The position numbers and the translations under genes are program-made. Positions 1-11,100 of a stretch of 64,000 bases of DNA are shown in pieces. The DNA lies in assembly GCA_950097015.1 (NCBI GenBank), contig CATNEN010000039.1, positions 20,205,501 to 20,269,500 on the forward strand, read 5' to 3'. Origin of the DNA: Macrostomum hystrix. Taxonomy: Eukaryota; Platyhelminthes; Macrostomidae. The notes under the pieces were generated by a model. The model was not told the origin of the DNA and ran no database searches. It worked only from the letters and a program-made list of their open reading frames with translations. Every line of letters begins with the position of its first letter. Position 1 is the stretch's first letter.

Positions 1-229
1 GCATCTAAACAGCACGCGGCGCCTCCGAAGGCTGCGTGCAGCTGTTCAGTCTGTGGACTGGAAAAGCCGCTACATTCACTCAAATTTCTACTTCAATTAA
101 GGATGAAACCCATTTTATGGCTGGATGAGATGAAAAACTATTGAAATAATTGTCCTTGAAATTGCCCTAAAAATGACACAGGTGTGTCTATGGCCAAAAC
201 TAATTTCCAACCAACCTAACCTTGTCCAG

Positions 230-1401
230 AGTGTTTATCGTGGCTCTCACAGTGATTGGTGTTCTATGGCTGCCGATTGTACGCACTAGCGGTGGCGGCC
301 AACTGGTAATCTATGCTCAGTCGGTGACGTCATACCTCACACCGCCGATTCTGACCGTCTTCCTGATGGCCAGCCTGTGGCCGCGCACTACTGAACCGGT
401 GAGTTGGCAGCAGTATGAAAGTGTCAGCCTGTACTTTTTCCTGTGCCTACTTTCAGAACCACAACTTCGAATGTAGGGAGTGTTCTGGGGCTTGCTGGTC
501 TCCATGCTGATCGGCATCGCCTGGATGGCGCTCAACTTTGTCTTCCCGCCGCCCCAGTGCGGCCAGCGTGACACCCGACCGGCGGTTATCGCCCAGCTGC
601 ACTTTCTGCACTTTGCCATTGCCCTGTTTGCCTTCTCAGCTCTGCTCATGACCGTCATATCCCTGTTCACCAAGCCGCTGGACAGGAAACAGGTGTGTGT
701 TTCCTCTTATGCGGCTAATTCAGGTATCACTACTACCAATGATGCAACTACTGCGAATAATAATACTACGATTCCTTCCACTGCTACCACTAATACCTCG
801 TAATACTCGTACTACCACCACTGCGATCACTACTCCACCAGTACAAATTATACGACTACTTTTGATCGTAGACGGTCACGTCCATGTAGCTTGACCTCGA
901 AAAAAATTGCAGCTCATTAGTCTCACCTGGCTGACGCAGGAGCAGCCGGCCCGGACAACTGAAGAACCGGCTGTGGTAGCCTCACACCCGCCCAGCAACG
1001 AGTCTTCTCCTCTTCAGTTGACCGAGCCACATCAGCCGGAACAACCGGCCGCCGCTGACGACTTCGAGCTCAAGAAGCTGGCCGCTCCGGCCAACGAGGA
1101 TCCAGCCATCCCGACTGTAACGGCTGCTTCAGAAGACCAAGACTACATGGACGTGACCGTCTACGAGCCGACCCACCGACGCGCCCTTCGCTTCTTCCTG
1201 CGCTGGTTCTGCGGCTTCTCCGGCGAGGATAGCCAGCTGAGCGCCGAGGATCGAAAGGCGGCTGACGCGGCCGAAGCCGCCGAGCGGGCCCGCCAGCTGG
1301 TGTACGAGATGAAAGGCGGCACCGCCTGGGACCGGGTCGTGGACTGCTCTGCGCTGCTGCTCTTCGCAGTTGGCAGTTTTCTCTGGGGCCTGTTGGCTTG
1401 A
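230..1401 (+). CDS. SGLT-like sodium/solute symporter (SLC5 family), last three exons
   Basis: This is the C-terminal part of a sodium-coupled sugar/solute symporter of the SLC5 (SGLT) family, a plasma-membrane protein. Exons are 230-398, 477-692 and 913-1401, with the stop at 1399-1401. Introns use gtgagt and gtgtgt donors and cag/tag acceptors, and the phases agree across both joins. The first exon carries a transmembrane segment followed by GGQLVIYAQSVTSYLTPPI, which matches the well-known SGLT stretch GQLFDYIQSITSYLGPP. The second exon starts GVFWGLLVSMLIGIAW and ends in TKPLDRKQ, again SGLT-like. The third exon is a charged cytoplasmic loop, then DRVVDCSALLLFAVGSFLWG as the final membrane span before the stop, as in the 14-span SGLT layout. 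About 291 residues are visible. The preceding exon, which must end with two bases of a split codon, was not found in bases 1-229. Family confident; substrate not determinable. Confidence 0.9.
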
Positions 1402-1767
1402 GCTGCTCAAATGCTTATCTTTTACTCTCTAGTAGGCTACAATGATAAATATAACTAATTTGCTAAAATCAGCAGCGAGTTTTTATTCGCCAAATAAAAG
1501 AGTAGTAATTCACTATCGAAAAAGTTTATATCTACTGAATTTCTCAGAAATACGATCCTAAATTTCAGATAATGATTTCTCCTTTAAATAAAGAACTGTA
1601 GCAACAGTAGAATACCAAGTCAAAGCACAATCAAAGGACTTCAACTTTATAATTTTTAATCAGGTTAATGTATTACTGCATGTGTTCTGTATAAAATGCA
1701 TGACTACTTAAATGATCACTGAATTACAAATACTAAAAAGCTGAATTTGTGTTATTTTGCCACTTCT
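1402..1767. other. 3' UTR and AT-rich spacer
   Basis: AT-rich sequence between the SGLT-like stop codon and the first satellite. Apart from the two polyadenylation signals I see no gene or RNA in it. Confidence 0.5.
1493..1498 (+). terminator. Polyadenylation signal AATAAA for the SGLT-like gene
   Basis: AATAAA lies 92 bases after the stop codon in AT-rich sequence. A second AATAAA is at about 1587-1592. Either would give a short 3' UTR that ends before the 32-bp array. Confidence 0.5.
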
Positions 1768-2275
1768 GAACAGTCAAATCCCTACAAGTGTTTAGACACC
1801 TCAGAACAGTCCAATCCAAGCGTTTAGACACCTCTGAACAGTCCAATCCAAGCGTCTAGACACCTCAGAACAGTCCAATCCAAGCGTCTAGACACCTCTG
1901 AACAGTCCAATCCAAGCGTCTAGACACCTCAGAACAGTCCAATCCAAGCGTCTAGACACCTCTGAACAGTCCAATCCAAGTGTTTAGACACCTCAGAACA
2001 GTCCAATCCAAGCGTCTAGACACCTCAGAACAGTCCAATCCAAGCGTCTAGACACCTCTGAACAGTCCAATCCAAGCGTCTAGACACCTCTGAACAGTCC
2101 AATCCAAGCGTCTAGACACCTCAGAACAGTCCAATCCAAGCGTCTAGACACCTCAGAACAGTCCAATCCAAGCGTCTAGACACCTCAGAACAGTCCAATC
2201 CAAGCGTCTAGACACCTCAGAACAGTCCTATCCAAGCGTCTAGAGACTCTAGACACCTCAGAACAGTCCAATTCC
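1768..2275. repeat. 32-bp tandem array (about 15 copies)
   Basis: Unit CAGAACAGTCCAATCCAAGC followed by GTCTAGACACCT, measured as 32 bp between successive GAACAGTCC starts (1804, 1836). Copies differ mainly as CTCAGAA versus CTCTGAA and at one T/C site. The array lies between two converging genes. The last copy contains an extra partial unit at about 2240-2255. Confidence 0.95.
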
Positions 2276-2335
2276 TCCACCCCAGACAAGCGTCGAAACA
2301 CCCCATGAAACTGTCTGCACCTGAATGCCAGGCGC

Positions 2336-4445
2336 TCACACTCCGGTCAGCCACTGGGAGGCGTACAAAAGTGCGCACAGTAGCTGTATGAACATGGACA
2401 CACTGGCGGAGAAGAGCATGACTGTATTGAATACCCGGCAATTAGTCAGGAACCGTTTGTTGTCGCCATGCAGTGCTATGGAGAGGCCGCAGTACACGGT
2501 AGAGCTGAGCAGTGCTAAAGCCACCAGGACCGCCAGCCAGTCGTCCAAGGAGAACTTATCGATGAAGGACCTCTGATTGAAGCGATTTTAAACGATAAAT
2601 ACATGGAGAAATAACAATTTTTACTTTTTCACGATTACATCCGCAACTAGCAGTCTGGTATTGCCATAGAGGGTGAGTGGCGGAAAGGTTAACGCATTTC
2701 CTCCCGCAGTAAGGTGCCAAAGCTCGAATCTGCGGTGAGGCCACACTCATTTTGGATGCAGCCGCGTAGAGAAAGCATAAGGGCTCTCTACTATCCCAAC
2801 CATCCGCCCAACCATCCGCCCTACCACCCGCCCCAACCATCCGCCCAACTATCCGCCCAACTATCCGCCCCAACCATCCGCCCAACTATCCGCCCAACTA
2901 TCCGCCCAACTATCCGCTCTACCACCCGCCCCAACCATCCGCCCAACCATCCGCCCAACTATCCGCCCTACCACCCGCCCCAACCATCCGCCCAACCATC
3001 CGCCCAACCATCCGCCCAACCATCCGCCCAACCATCCGCCCAACCATGCATCTGCCCAACTATCCGCCCTACCACCCGCCCCAACCATCCGCCCAACTAT
3101 CCGCCCAATTATCCGCCCCAACCATCCGCCCAACTATCCACCCAACTATCCGCCCAACTATCCGCTCTACCACCCGCCCGTAACCATCCGCCCAACCATC
3201 CGCCCAACCATCCGCCCAACTATCCGCCCAACTATCCGCCCAACCATGCATCCGCCCAACTATCCGCCCTACCACCCGCCCCAACCATCCGCCCCAACCA
3301 TCCACCCAACTATCCGCCAAACCATCCGCTGAACTATCCGCCCAACCATCCGCCCAACCATCCGCCCAACCATCCGCCCAACCATCCCCCCAACTATCCG
3401 CCCAACCATCCGCACAACTATCCGCCCAACCATCCGCCCAACTATCCGCCCAACTATCCGCCCAACTATCCGCCCAACTATCCGCTCTACCACCCGCCCC
3501 AACCATCCGCCCAACCATCCGCCCAACCATCCGCCCAACTATCCGCCCAACTATCCGCTCTACCACCCGCCCCAACCATCCGCCCAACCATCCGCCCAAC
3601 CATCCGCCCAACCATCCCCCCAACTATCCGCCCAACTATCCGCCCAACTATCCGCCCAACTATCCGCCCTACCACCCGCCCCAACCATCCGCCCAACCAT
3701 CCGCCCAACTATCCGCCCTACCACCCGCCCCAACCATCCGCCCAACTATCCGCCAAACCATCCGCTGAACTATCCGCCCAACCATCCGCCCAACCATCCG
3801 CCCAACCATCCGCCCAACCATCCCCCCAACTATCCGCCCAACCATCCGCACAACTATCCGCCCAACCATCCGCCCAACTATCCTCCCAACTATCCGCCCA
3901 ACTATCCGCCCAACTATCCGCCCAACTATCCGCCCAACCATCCGCCCAACCATCCGCCCAACTATCCGCCCAACCATCCCCCCAACTATCCGCCCAACCA
4001 TCCGCACAACTATCCGCCCAACCATCCGCCCAGCTATCCGCCCAGCTATCCGCCCAGCTATCCGCCCAACCATCCGCACAACTATCCGCCCAGCTATCTA
4101 CCCAGCTATTCGCTATAATATCAGGGAAATATGGGTTGGTTGCTGGTTATCATCTCCCTAGATTCTGCCTTCAGAGAATAAGTACACCAGCCTTACCGTG
4201 ATGTGCATCCTCATGCTAATGCGCCTGTCGGAGCCCTTTGAAGCCAGCGAGATCAGGTCCGGCTCAATGTCAGTGTCCATTTCGACCTGCTGATCTTGCT
4301 CATTTTTTACCATCCTAGGTTCTTCTTGGGTAGAGGACTGGTTGTTTGTTAGGGAGTTAAATGAGTTAAGAAGCGGTAACAAATTACCCTCTGTACTTGG
4401 TGTATGAAGACTTCTAAGCATTATGCACACAGTCGTGATATTCAT
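2336..4445 (-). CDS. Small protein with two membrane spans, unrecognised
   Basis: A two-exon model: 4445-4197 (ATG preceded directly by an in-frame TAG two codons upstream; donor G|GTAAGG) and 2572-2336 (acceptor CAG; stop TGA). Both sides of the intron are phase 0. The product is 161 aa. The first 83 residues are polar and acidic, with no signal peptide. The second exon gives two hydrophobic helices, [20 protein letters not shown] and [20 protein letters not shown], joined by a short basic loop with two Asn. A polar N-terminus followed by a C-terminal helical hairpin is the layout of ninjurins, but I see no clear ninjurin motif, so this is only a suggestion. The intron holds a SINE head and a 1.3 kb satellite. 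It could instead be the end of a larger membrane protein if the first exon has an upstream acceptor. Confidence 0.5.
2671..2785 (+). mobile_element. tRNA-derived SINE, head only
   Basis: The sequence has the A-box-like GGTGAGTGGCGGAAAGGTTA, the B-box-like AAGCTCGAATCTGCGG and GAGGCCACACTCATTTTGGA, matching the first 110 bases of the longer copies at 5705 and 18229. It breaks off at about 2785, where the 12-bp CCATCCGCC satellite begins without a gap. Confidence 0.8.
2795..4115. repeat. 12-bp tandem array, CAACCATCCGCC
   Basis: About 110 copies of CAACCATCCGCC and its variants CAACTATCCGCC, CTACCACCCGCC and CAGCTATCCGCC. Variants recur in blocks, for example ACCATCCGCACAACTATCC and AACCATGCATC-type interruptions, so whole groups of units were copied together. 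A 12-bp unit lets the frames stay open, giving a spurious 495-codon frame on + and many on -. It fills the intron of the two-span protein gene. Confidence 0.95.
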
Positions 4446-4882
4446 GCCCTAATACATCTTTACTCTATCACCAAAATGCCTTCGATGATATAAATAAGCA
4501 TTCATTTGTCTGCACTTGTTCTTTCTTGTTCTCTCATGTTCATTGCTGGATGTGTTACAAGTTATCTATGGCACTAAACCCCTGTTACATTAATATCCCT
4601 CTAAGCCTATAAGACCGTAGTGCTCCTTATATATATTACAATTATCGATATCTTTAATCGATTTTTTGTATTGCTATATAAACGTTCCGAATTAACAAAG
4701 CAAGTACTTGCGAATAAAACAATATTATTTATTTTTAAAACTTCGTGCGTTTTAAAATTAAAAAAAAAACTTCCAGCGTGAGCATCACAGCTCACTTGTC
4801 GAGGCAATTTTATCGCGTCAGTGGCACAGTGTAGGGGCAGTGTTCGAAAGCATTTTAACGTACAAAAGGAATAAAAACAATA
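4446..4882. other. AT-rich spacer
   Basis: I see no supported gene. The sequence is AT-rich with no repeat array and would contain the promoter of the minus-strand two-span protein gene. Confidence 0.4.
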
Positions 4883-5020
4883 ATGTTAAGAGTCGGAATG
4901 TGTACCCTCGTATTTGCAAAAGCATTTAAATTTGAACTTCCTGAAAGCGTAGAAAGACGAGCACAGAAGTGCATCGAAATTGTTGCTGGACGAGGGCAGA
5001 CAGAGGTAATAACAAATTAA
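4883..5020 (+). CDS. Possible small ORF or first exon, unrecognised
   Basis: ATG at 4883 opens a 45-codon frame that ends at TAA 5018-5020. It reads like an amphipathic, charged peptide (FKFELPESVERRAQKCIEIV at residues 16-35) and contains a fair splice donor, GAG|GTAATA, after base 5005. So it may be the first exon of a plus-strand gene whose next exon I could not find. It lies just past the 3' end of the minus-strand SLC6 gene. No family recognised; it may be chance. Confidence 0.2.
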   Translation: MLRVGMCTLVFAKAFKFELPESVERRAQKCIEIVAGRGQTEVITN

Positions 5021-5092
5021 CCCATGACACGTGCAGCTAGTTCAAGCAGAGGTTGAAAATGTGAAAATCTACAGCCTTAATAAATATATACT

Positions 5093-5098
5093 TTTATT
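5093..5098 (-). terminator. Polyadenylation signal AATAAA for the SLC6 gene
   Basis: On the minus strand AATAAA lies 65 bases past the SLC6 stop codon, in AT-rich sequence, a typical spacing for a short 3' UTR. Confidence 0.5.
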
Positions 5099-5162
5099 TA
5101 ATATGCAGTAGAGTTTCATTACTCTTCAATATCTTTCGGTGAATATAAAATGACTAAAAAGT

Positions 5163-8100
5163 TCAAATTTCACTGGTGCTGCCGCCACCGCCACCGCCGC
5201 CGCCGCCGCTCAGTATGGAGTGCAGCGATGCGCTCGTTAGGTAGCCGGGATTCGAATGGCTTAGACTGTTGAGGTCACGGCTCTGTGAGTGAAAACAATA
5301 ATACAAGTGTAATTGCAGGAGGGCTGTGGAAAATGACACATTATCTCGGGGATGATGGCTAAAAATGCTTGACATGTTTTTTGTTCAACTCATTCAAGTT
5401 CAGATCAATGTGTAAAAGCAAAGGTTTTATTTCAACTAACCTGCGCCAAAGCACCTGAGCTGTTGTTCTGAGCCTCATCAATCGGAAACACGTCCGTGTA
5501 CTTGATCAGCTTTCCCGGATCTAGGTAGAAATGGCGCAGCGAGTCCAGACGCTCTAGGTAGGGCGCCATCAGCAGTCTGTGGCTGAAGAAAACCAATGTC
5601 CTTAAATAAGTGCCCATTTACGAGCATATGAGCCCTGGCATTCTATCAGTCGGTAAGGGACCTCCTATCTATGTCGTCTCTTCCCAACTAAAGCTTAAAT
5701 CTCGGGGGGGGGTGAGTGGCAGAACGGTCAAACGCGTTTGCCTTTCGCACCAAGGTTCATGAGCTCGATCCGCGGCAATTAAGCCGCATTCATTTGGGGC
5801 GAAACCGCGGAGAGAAGGTACGGAGGCTTGTCGTGCAATTTACGCCCTTAAGGGCCAACCTCCAAGGCACAGTGAGAGTGTACACTGGCCTGACGATGAG
5901 AAAGTCAGGGCAGATGTACACAACTATGTCATTGTGTTCTCAGGAGTTAGTGAAATGGGCCGAATCGCCCGTAGTAATAGTAATAATCTGCAATTATAAA
6001 TACTATTATTAAAGTTCCAATTTCACAATCTCACCAGGGTAGAGCCGGGCCCCACTTGTAGGACGGAATCGACAAGCCAAGCAGCCGCTGGCGCCACGAA
6101 GTTTCCGACGGCTCCGCCAGGATTTTAGCCAGCACGACGCCCAGAATGATGACAACCGTGGTTACGGCGATTAACCAGCCCAGAGCGTCAGCCCAGGCGG
6201 GATAATAATCCCCTTTGCCCGGTGTGTACTCTGTGCGACTGTAATCAGCCCAGTTGAATATAATGATGAACAGGATTAGAGCCGGGGATATGTACTGCCA
6301 CAGATATCGCCAGATTGGTCTGCAATGAAATACGCAATACGTTCCAAGCATCTGTTTGCTTTCTACTGTTTGCTTGGCAAGTATTTTTTGCTTTCACATT
6401 TAAAAAATAGAAATAGTACTAGTGCTTTAAACAATAGATATACCGTAAATGGCACTTACAGCTATAACGAAGGCTGTGTACAGCTTTTCAGTTTCTGGAC
6501 TCTTCAGTCTTTTCAGTCGTAAAGCAACGGGGAATTTATTGCTTATGAAGGAGAAAAAATATATTTATCAGGTTGAGATTTGAACTCTCGACCTCTTAGT
6601 TAGAAGTTTGAAACTCAAACCAAGAGGCTTTCAAGAAACTTCTTAAAAGTCGGTTGCGTCCGTGCACTTTGCAGTGTAGATACGCCCTGCCCTCATGCGT
6701 GTCACACGGTATGCTGAGATACTCGTAAAAGGCTCCCCTTCTGTTTTATCAGTTGCGTCATTTGTTTGCTTGTCTCTACCTAATCGTTGTTTGTCGCGCG
6801 CTGATTGGCTGTCAGCATGGCTGTGCCATCCCTGGCTGGCCCTCGCCCTTGGTCTCCCCTACCTGCCATCCCCAGCTGCGCAGTGATTGGCCAGTGGGTG
6901 GCTGGGTTGGGCTGGTGGGGCGGGTGGCCATGGGTGAACCGTTCTGCGCGGTTCTATGGGAGTTGCTTCTTACGCCTTTTCTCGCTCTACTCTGCAAGAC
7001 AGTGTCCCTGCGAAGAATGTTGACTTTAGACCTGCAACCTGCCGTACAACCTACAACATCTGACCGAAATAAATCGCATCCACTCTGACTGGCCCTTAGA
7101 TTACAAGATTACAACAGACCAAATTCTAGAAATCTGTCTCAGGTTTACAAGCTCACGAGATTGGTCTCCGCATCATTAGTGCTATATCCTCGCTGAATCG
7201 GTGAAAACTGGCAAAGCCGGGCCGGCCGTACACCCAGCCGACTGTGATGCACTCGCAGAAGCCAATCAGCAGAATTGTCCAGCTTCCAGCGTAGCTGTCA
7301 ACAATTTTCAGCAGGTAGAGGCCGCCAGCGCAGGTGAATGGAAGGCCCAGTAGAAACAGCACGATGCAAATCAGGCATATGAGTACTGGTTTGTGGCGTC
7401 GAAGAAATCGAAAATGATCGCACAGGGAGGTTATAAGAGTTTCCACCATGGCGAACTGAAGATGCGGATGTGGAGGTGACTTAGTTGTACGTTTGGGAGT
7501 GATTTTCAGCACACTTGTAGTAGTAATAATTCCAAGGTTTCCAATAATCCCAAGGTTTCTAATAGTCAAAATAATAATAATAATACTATTAATTACAGGA
7601 GGGCTGCGGGCAATGGCACATCATTTAGTGACACTAGACCCTCAGCCAGCCAGGAGGCAATTCCGCCCATTTCGCTGACTCCTGAGCACACACGCACACA
7701 GATACCGTACGCAGGCACACGTGCACACAGGTGCGTACATCTGCCCTGACTTTCGCATCGTCAGGCAGTGTACACTCTCACTGTGCCTTAGAGGTTGGCC
7801 CTCAAGGGCGTAAATTGCACGGCAAGCCACCAAGCCTTCTCTCCGCGGCTGCGCCCCAAATGAATGTGGCCTCGCCGTGGAATCGAACTTAGGAACCTTG
7901 GCACGTGACGCAAACGTGTTAACCGCTCTGCCACCGACCCCCCTAATAATCCCAAGGTTTCCAATAATCCCTAGGTTTCCAATGATCCCAAGGTTTCCAA
8001 TGATCCCAAGGTTTCCAATGATCCCAAGGTTTCCAATGATCCCAAGGTTTCCAATGATCCCAAGGCTTCCAACGACCCCAAGGTTCGTTCGCTTCAATTC

Positions 8101-11100
8101 TCAGGTGTCCCTGAATCATCCAACTATAAATGATTATAGTTTTGCAACACGAATTTAGTTTGAAGCAAAAAGGCCAAACCTGACTGTCCACTCCGAGTGT
8201 GAATATCATGATGAAAAATAGAATGGTCCAGAAAGTGCTTCCAGGTAGCAGTTTCATTGCCTCGGGGTAGATTATAAAGGCCAGACCGAATCCTGTCAGC
8301 AATGGTCAGTTTTTATGCATTTTATTAATTTTTTTACCTATTGAGCTTTTTTAATCGTCCATTCTCCGCCACTCAACGTACTGAGCCATTATCTCATTTT
8401 GTAAATTATCAGTTGCTAAACAAACATATCCAGAGCTCACCAGACTGAGACACATCCTTAACCTGAACTTTCAGATTCTCAGCCAGGTGACCGATGAAGC
8501 TGAAGATGACAAAGCCAGCAAAGACGCTTGTGCCGCAATTGGCCAAAGTGACAAAAAATGTGTCGCGAATGACATTGTTGTGAAACCGGTTGTAACTGGA
8601 TAGCGACATCAGGCCGCCCCAGCTGCAGGACAGCGAGAAGAATATTTGCCCAGCTGCGTCCTTCCATACTTGCGCCCGACCCAGAGCGGAGAAGTCCGGC
8701 ACAATGTAGAACCTGATTCCCTCGATGGCGTTGCTAAGGGTGACGCCACGGAAGAACAGTATCAGCAGCACCACGTAGGGGAATAATGCAGTGAAGTACA
8801 CAACTTTTCCTGAAGTTTTGATGCCCTTCAACATGCAGCAGTAGATTATGATCCACGATAACAGTAGGCAGAGGACGAGTTTCCAGTCAGGCGATCCGAA
8901 CATTCTAATGTCGCCGCTGACTTTCAGTACTTCGCGACTGAGTTGAGTTCAAAGGAGTAAATTAAACCAACAGGATAAAACTGAGGACATTGTGACTAAC
9001 AGGATAAAACTGAAGACATTGTGACCAATAGGATAAAACTGAAGACATTGTGAGTCAGCAGAAAAAAACTGAGGACATTGTGACTAACAGGATAAAACTG
9101 AGGATATTTGAGCAAAATGATAAAAAAGAGGATAATGTGACCGATAAATATAATGAAACTTAGAGACACTATTACCAACAGACTAGAAGCAAAGAAATCA
9201 AGTTAGCTTGACAAAACTCACTTGAAATACTCATCCGCCGGCAGAATACGACGCAGTTTTGTCACCTGGCTAAAGATGCTCTCATTATACAGGCCAATCA
9301 ACTTCGTCCCATTGTAGCAGGTGCCATTAGGTTGTTGATTGCCTGGACTACAAGAAACTAGAGGCAAGCGCTGGCTGCAAACTGAAATTTGAGTCACAGG
9401 GACTTAATTGTCATTACAAAGAACTAAGACGCAATAAATATGAGAAACATTTAGCCTCAGCTTACGGGCTGTGTTCCAGGCATTGTCGCAGTTACTCCAC
9501 GGCAGAACACTATTCATCGAGGCAAACAGATAGTAGATTGAGATGGCAATGATCACGTTGTAGTAGATTCCAACAACTGCGGACAGGTATATCATCGCAT
9601 ATCCGATACCTGATTTATGAAGAAGTGAAAAATCGTTTGTTTCCTGGTGAAGCTGCAGTCTCCTAATTATATAATATGAGCTACATATAATATATAATAT
9701 AATACTACTCGTAATTGCAGGATGGCTGCGGGCCACTAGACCCGCAGCACACAAATATCGTACGCAGGCACATACTCACACAGGTGTGTACAACTGGCCT
9801 GGCTTTCGCATCGTCAGGCAGTGTACACTCTAACTGTACCTTGGAGGTTGGCCCTCAAGGGCGTAAATTGCACGACAAGCCCCCAAGCCTTCTCTCCGCG
9901 GCTGCGTTCCAAATAAATGTGGCCTCGCCGCGGAATCGAACTTAGGGACCTTGGCGCGTGACGCAAAACCGCTCTGCCACCGACCCCCAGTAGTCTGATA
10001 CTAGAAATAAACTTACGACAAATCCACACCTGCGGGTTTTACCTGTGAAGATCGGGGCGAACTCCCAGCAGGTAGCCGGTCCCTCGCTGGTAAACTGGCC
10101 CAAACTCAGGTCCAGCAGAAACACAGGTATGCCGCACAGCAGCAGGAAGATTACGTAGGGCACTAGGAAGGCGCCGCCACCATTAATGAAGCACAGGTAG
10201 GGAAACCTCCACACGTTTCCTAGGCCGACAGCGTAGCCCAAGCAGCTGAGCAAGAAGTCCAGCCGGCCGGACCAGTTGCCACGCTCCGCATTCTCATCAA
10301 CGCTGTAGTTCACTGTAGTCAGATTGCGGTCGTTCTGCAGATTCTCTCTAGATATTAGCTGATCGCGTAATAGGCTAATCTGACGGTCTCTGTACTGTGT
10401 TGGCGCCTCTCGCTGCCCGCTACCAGCTCTGTCCACTGTGTCTTTAGAGGCCACGGTGGCGAATACTTGACGACCGCCGCTGCTGGTGGCACTGTACCGT
10501 CGGCTCGAGCGATTTCCCGGCTCCTGCTGCTGTTGAGACTGATGCTGCTGCGGCTGCTGAAAAAGCAGAGTGTAATCATGGTGTCACCTCTGGGTGGCTA
10601 GAAAAGGAACAATTGCAGGAGGGCTGCGGGTAATGGAGGGTTCATCGGAAGTCAGACTTTGAGGCTATTGCCTTTGACACCAGCGGCGATAGGGCAACTA
10701 ATTATACGGAATGGCTGGCCATTGCCACGAAGTGAAATTTTAGGCAATGGCACATCATTGGTGACACGTGCAGCCAGGGGGAGGCAATTCTACCTTTAGA
10801 ATCTTTTTTTAGATGTCCAAGCCTTATTACCCCAAAACCGAAAAAATGACATCCAACTCTCCGAGACTTCGAAAGCTCAATTGAAACGTCGACGTCAAAC
10901 AAAGACGTCAAACAAAGACGTCAAAAACCCTTGCAAGATCCTACTGAGACGTCATGACCGTACCGAGACTTGAAATACTCAACACAACCGGCGGCTGTCA
11001 CCTCGGTGTTTGCCAGTCCGTTTTGATCAAAGTTCCGATAGCGGGCAGTCCTAGATAGAGGGGCCAATAGCTGCCGCAGTTTGCTGCTCTTTGGTTGCTG

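Noticed and set aside
2714-4201. 495-codon Pro/Gln/Ser-rich frame
   Set aside because: It starts in the SINE head and runs through the CCATCCGCC array; it lies in the intron of the minus-strand gene and is fully periodic.
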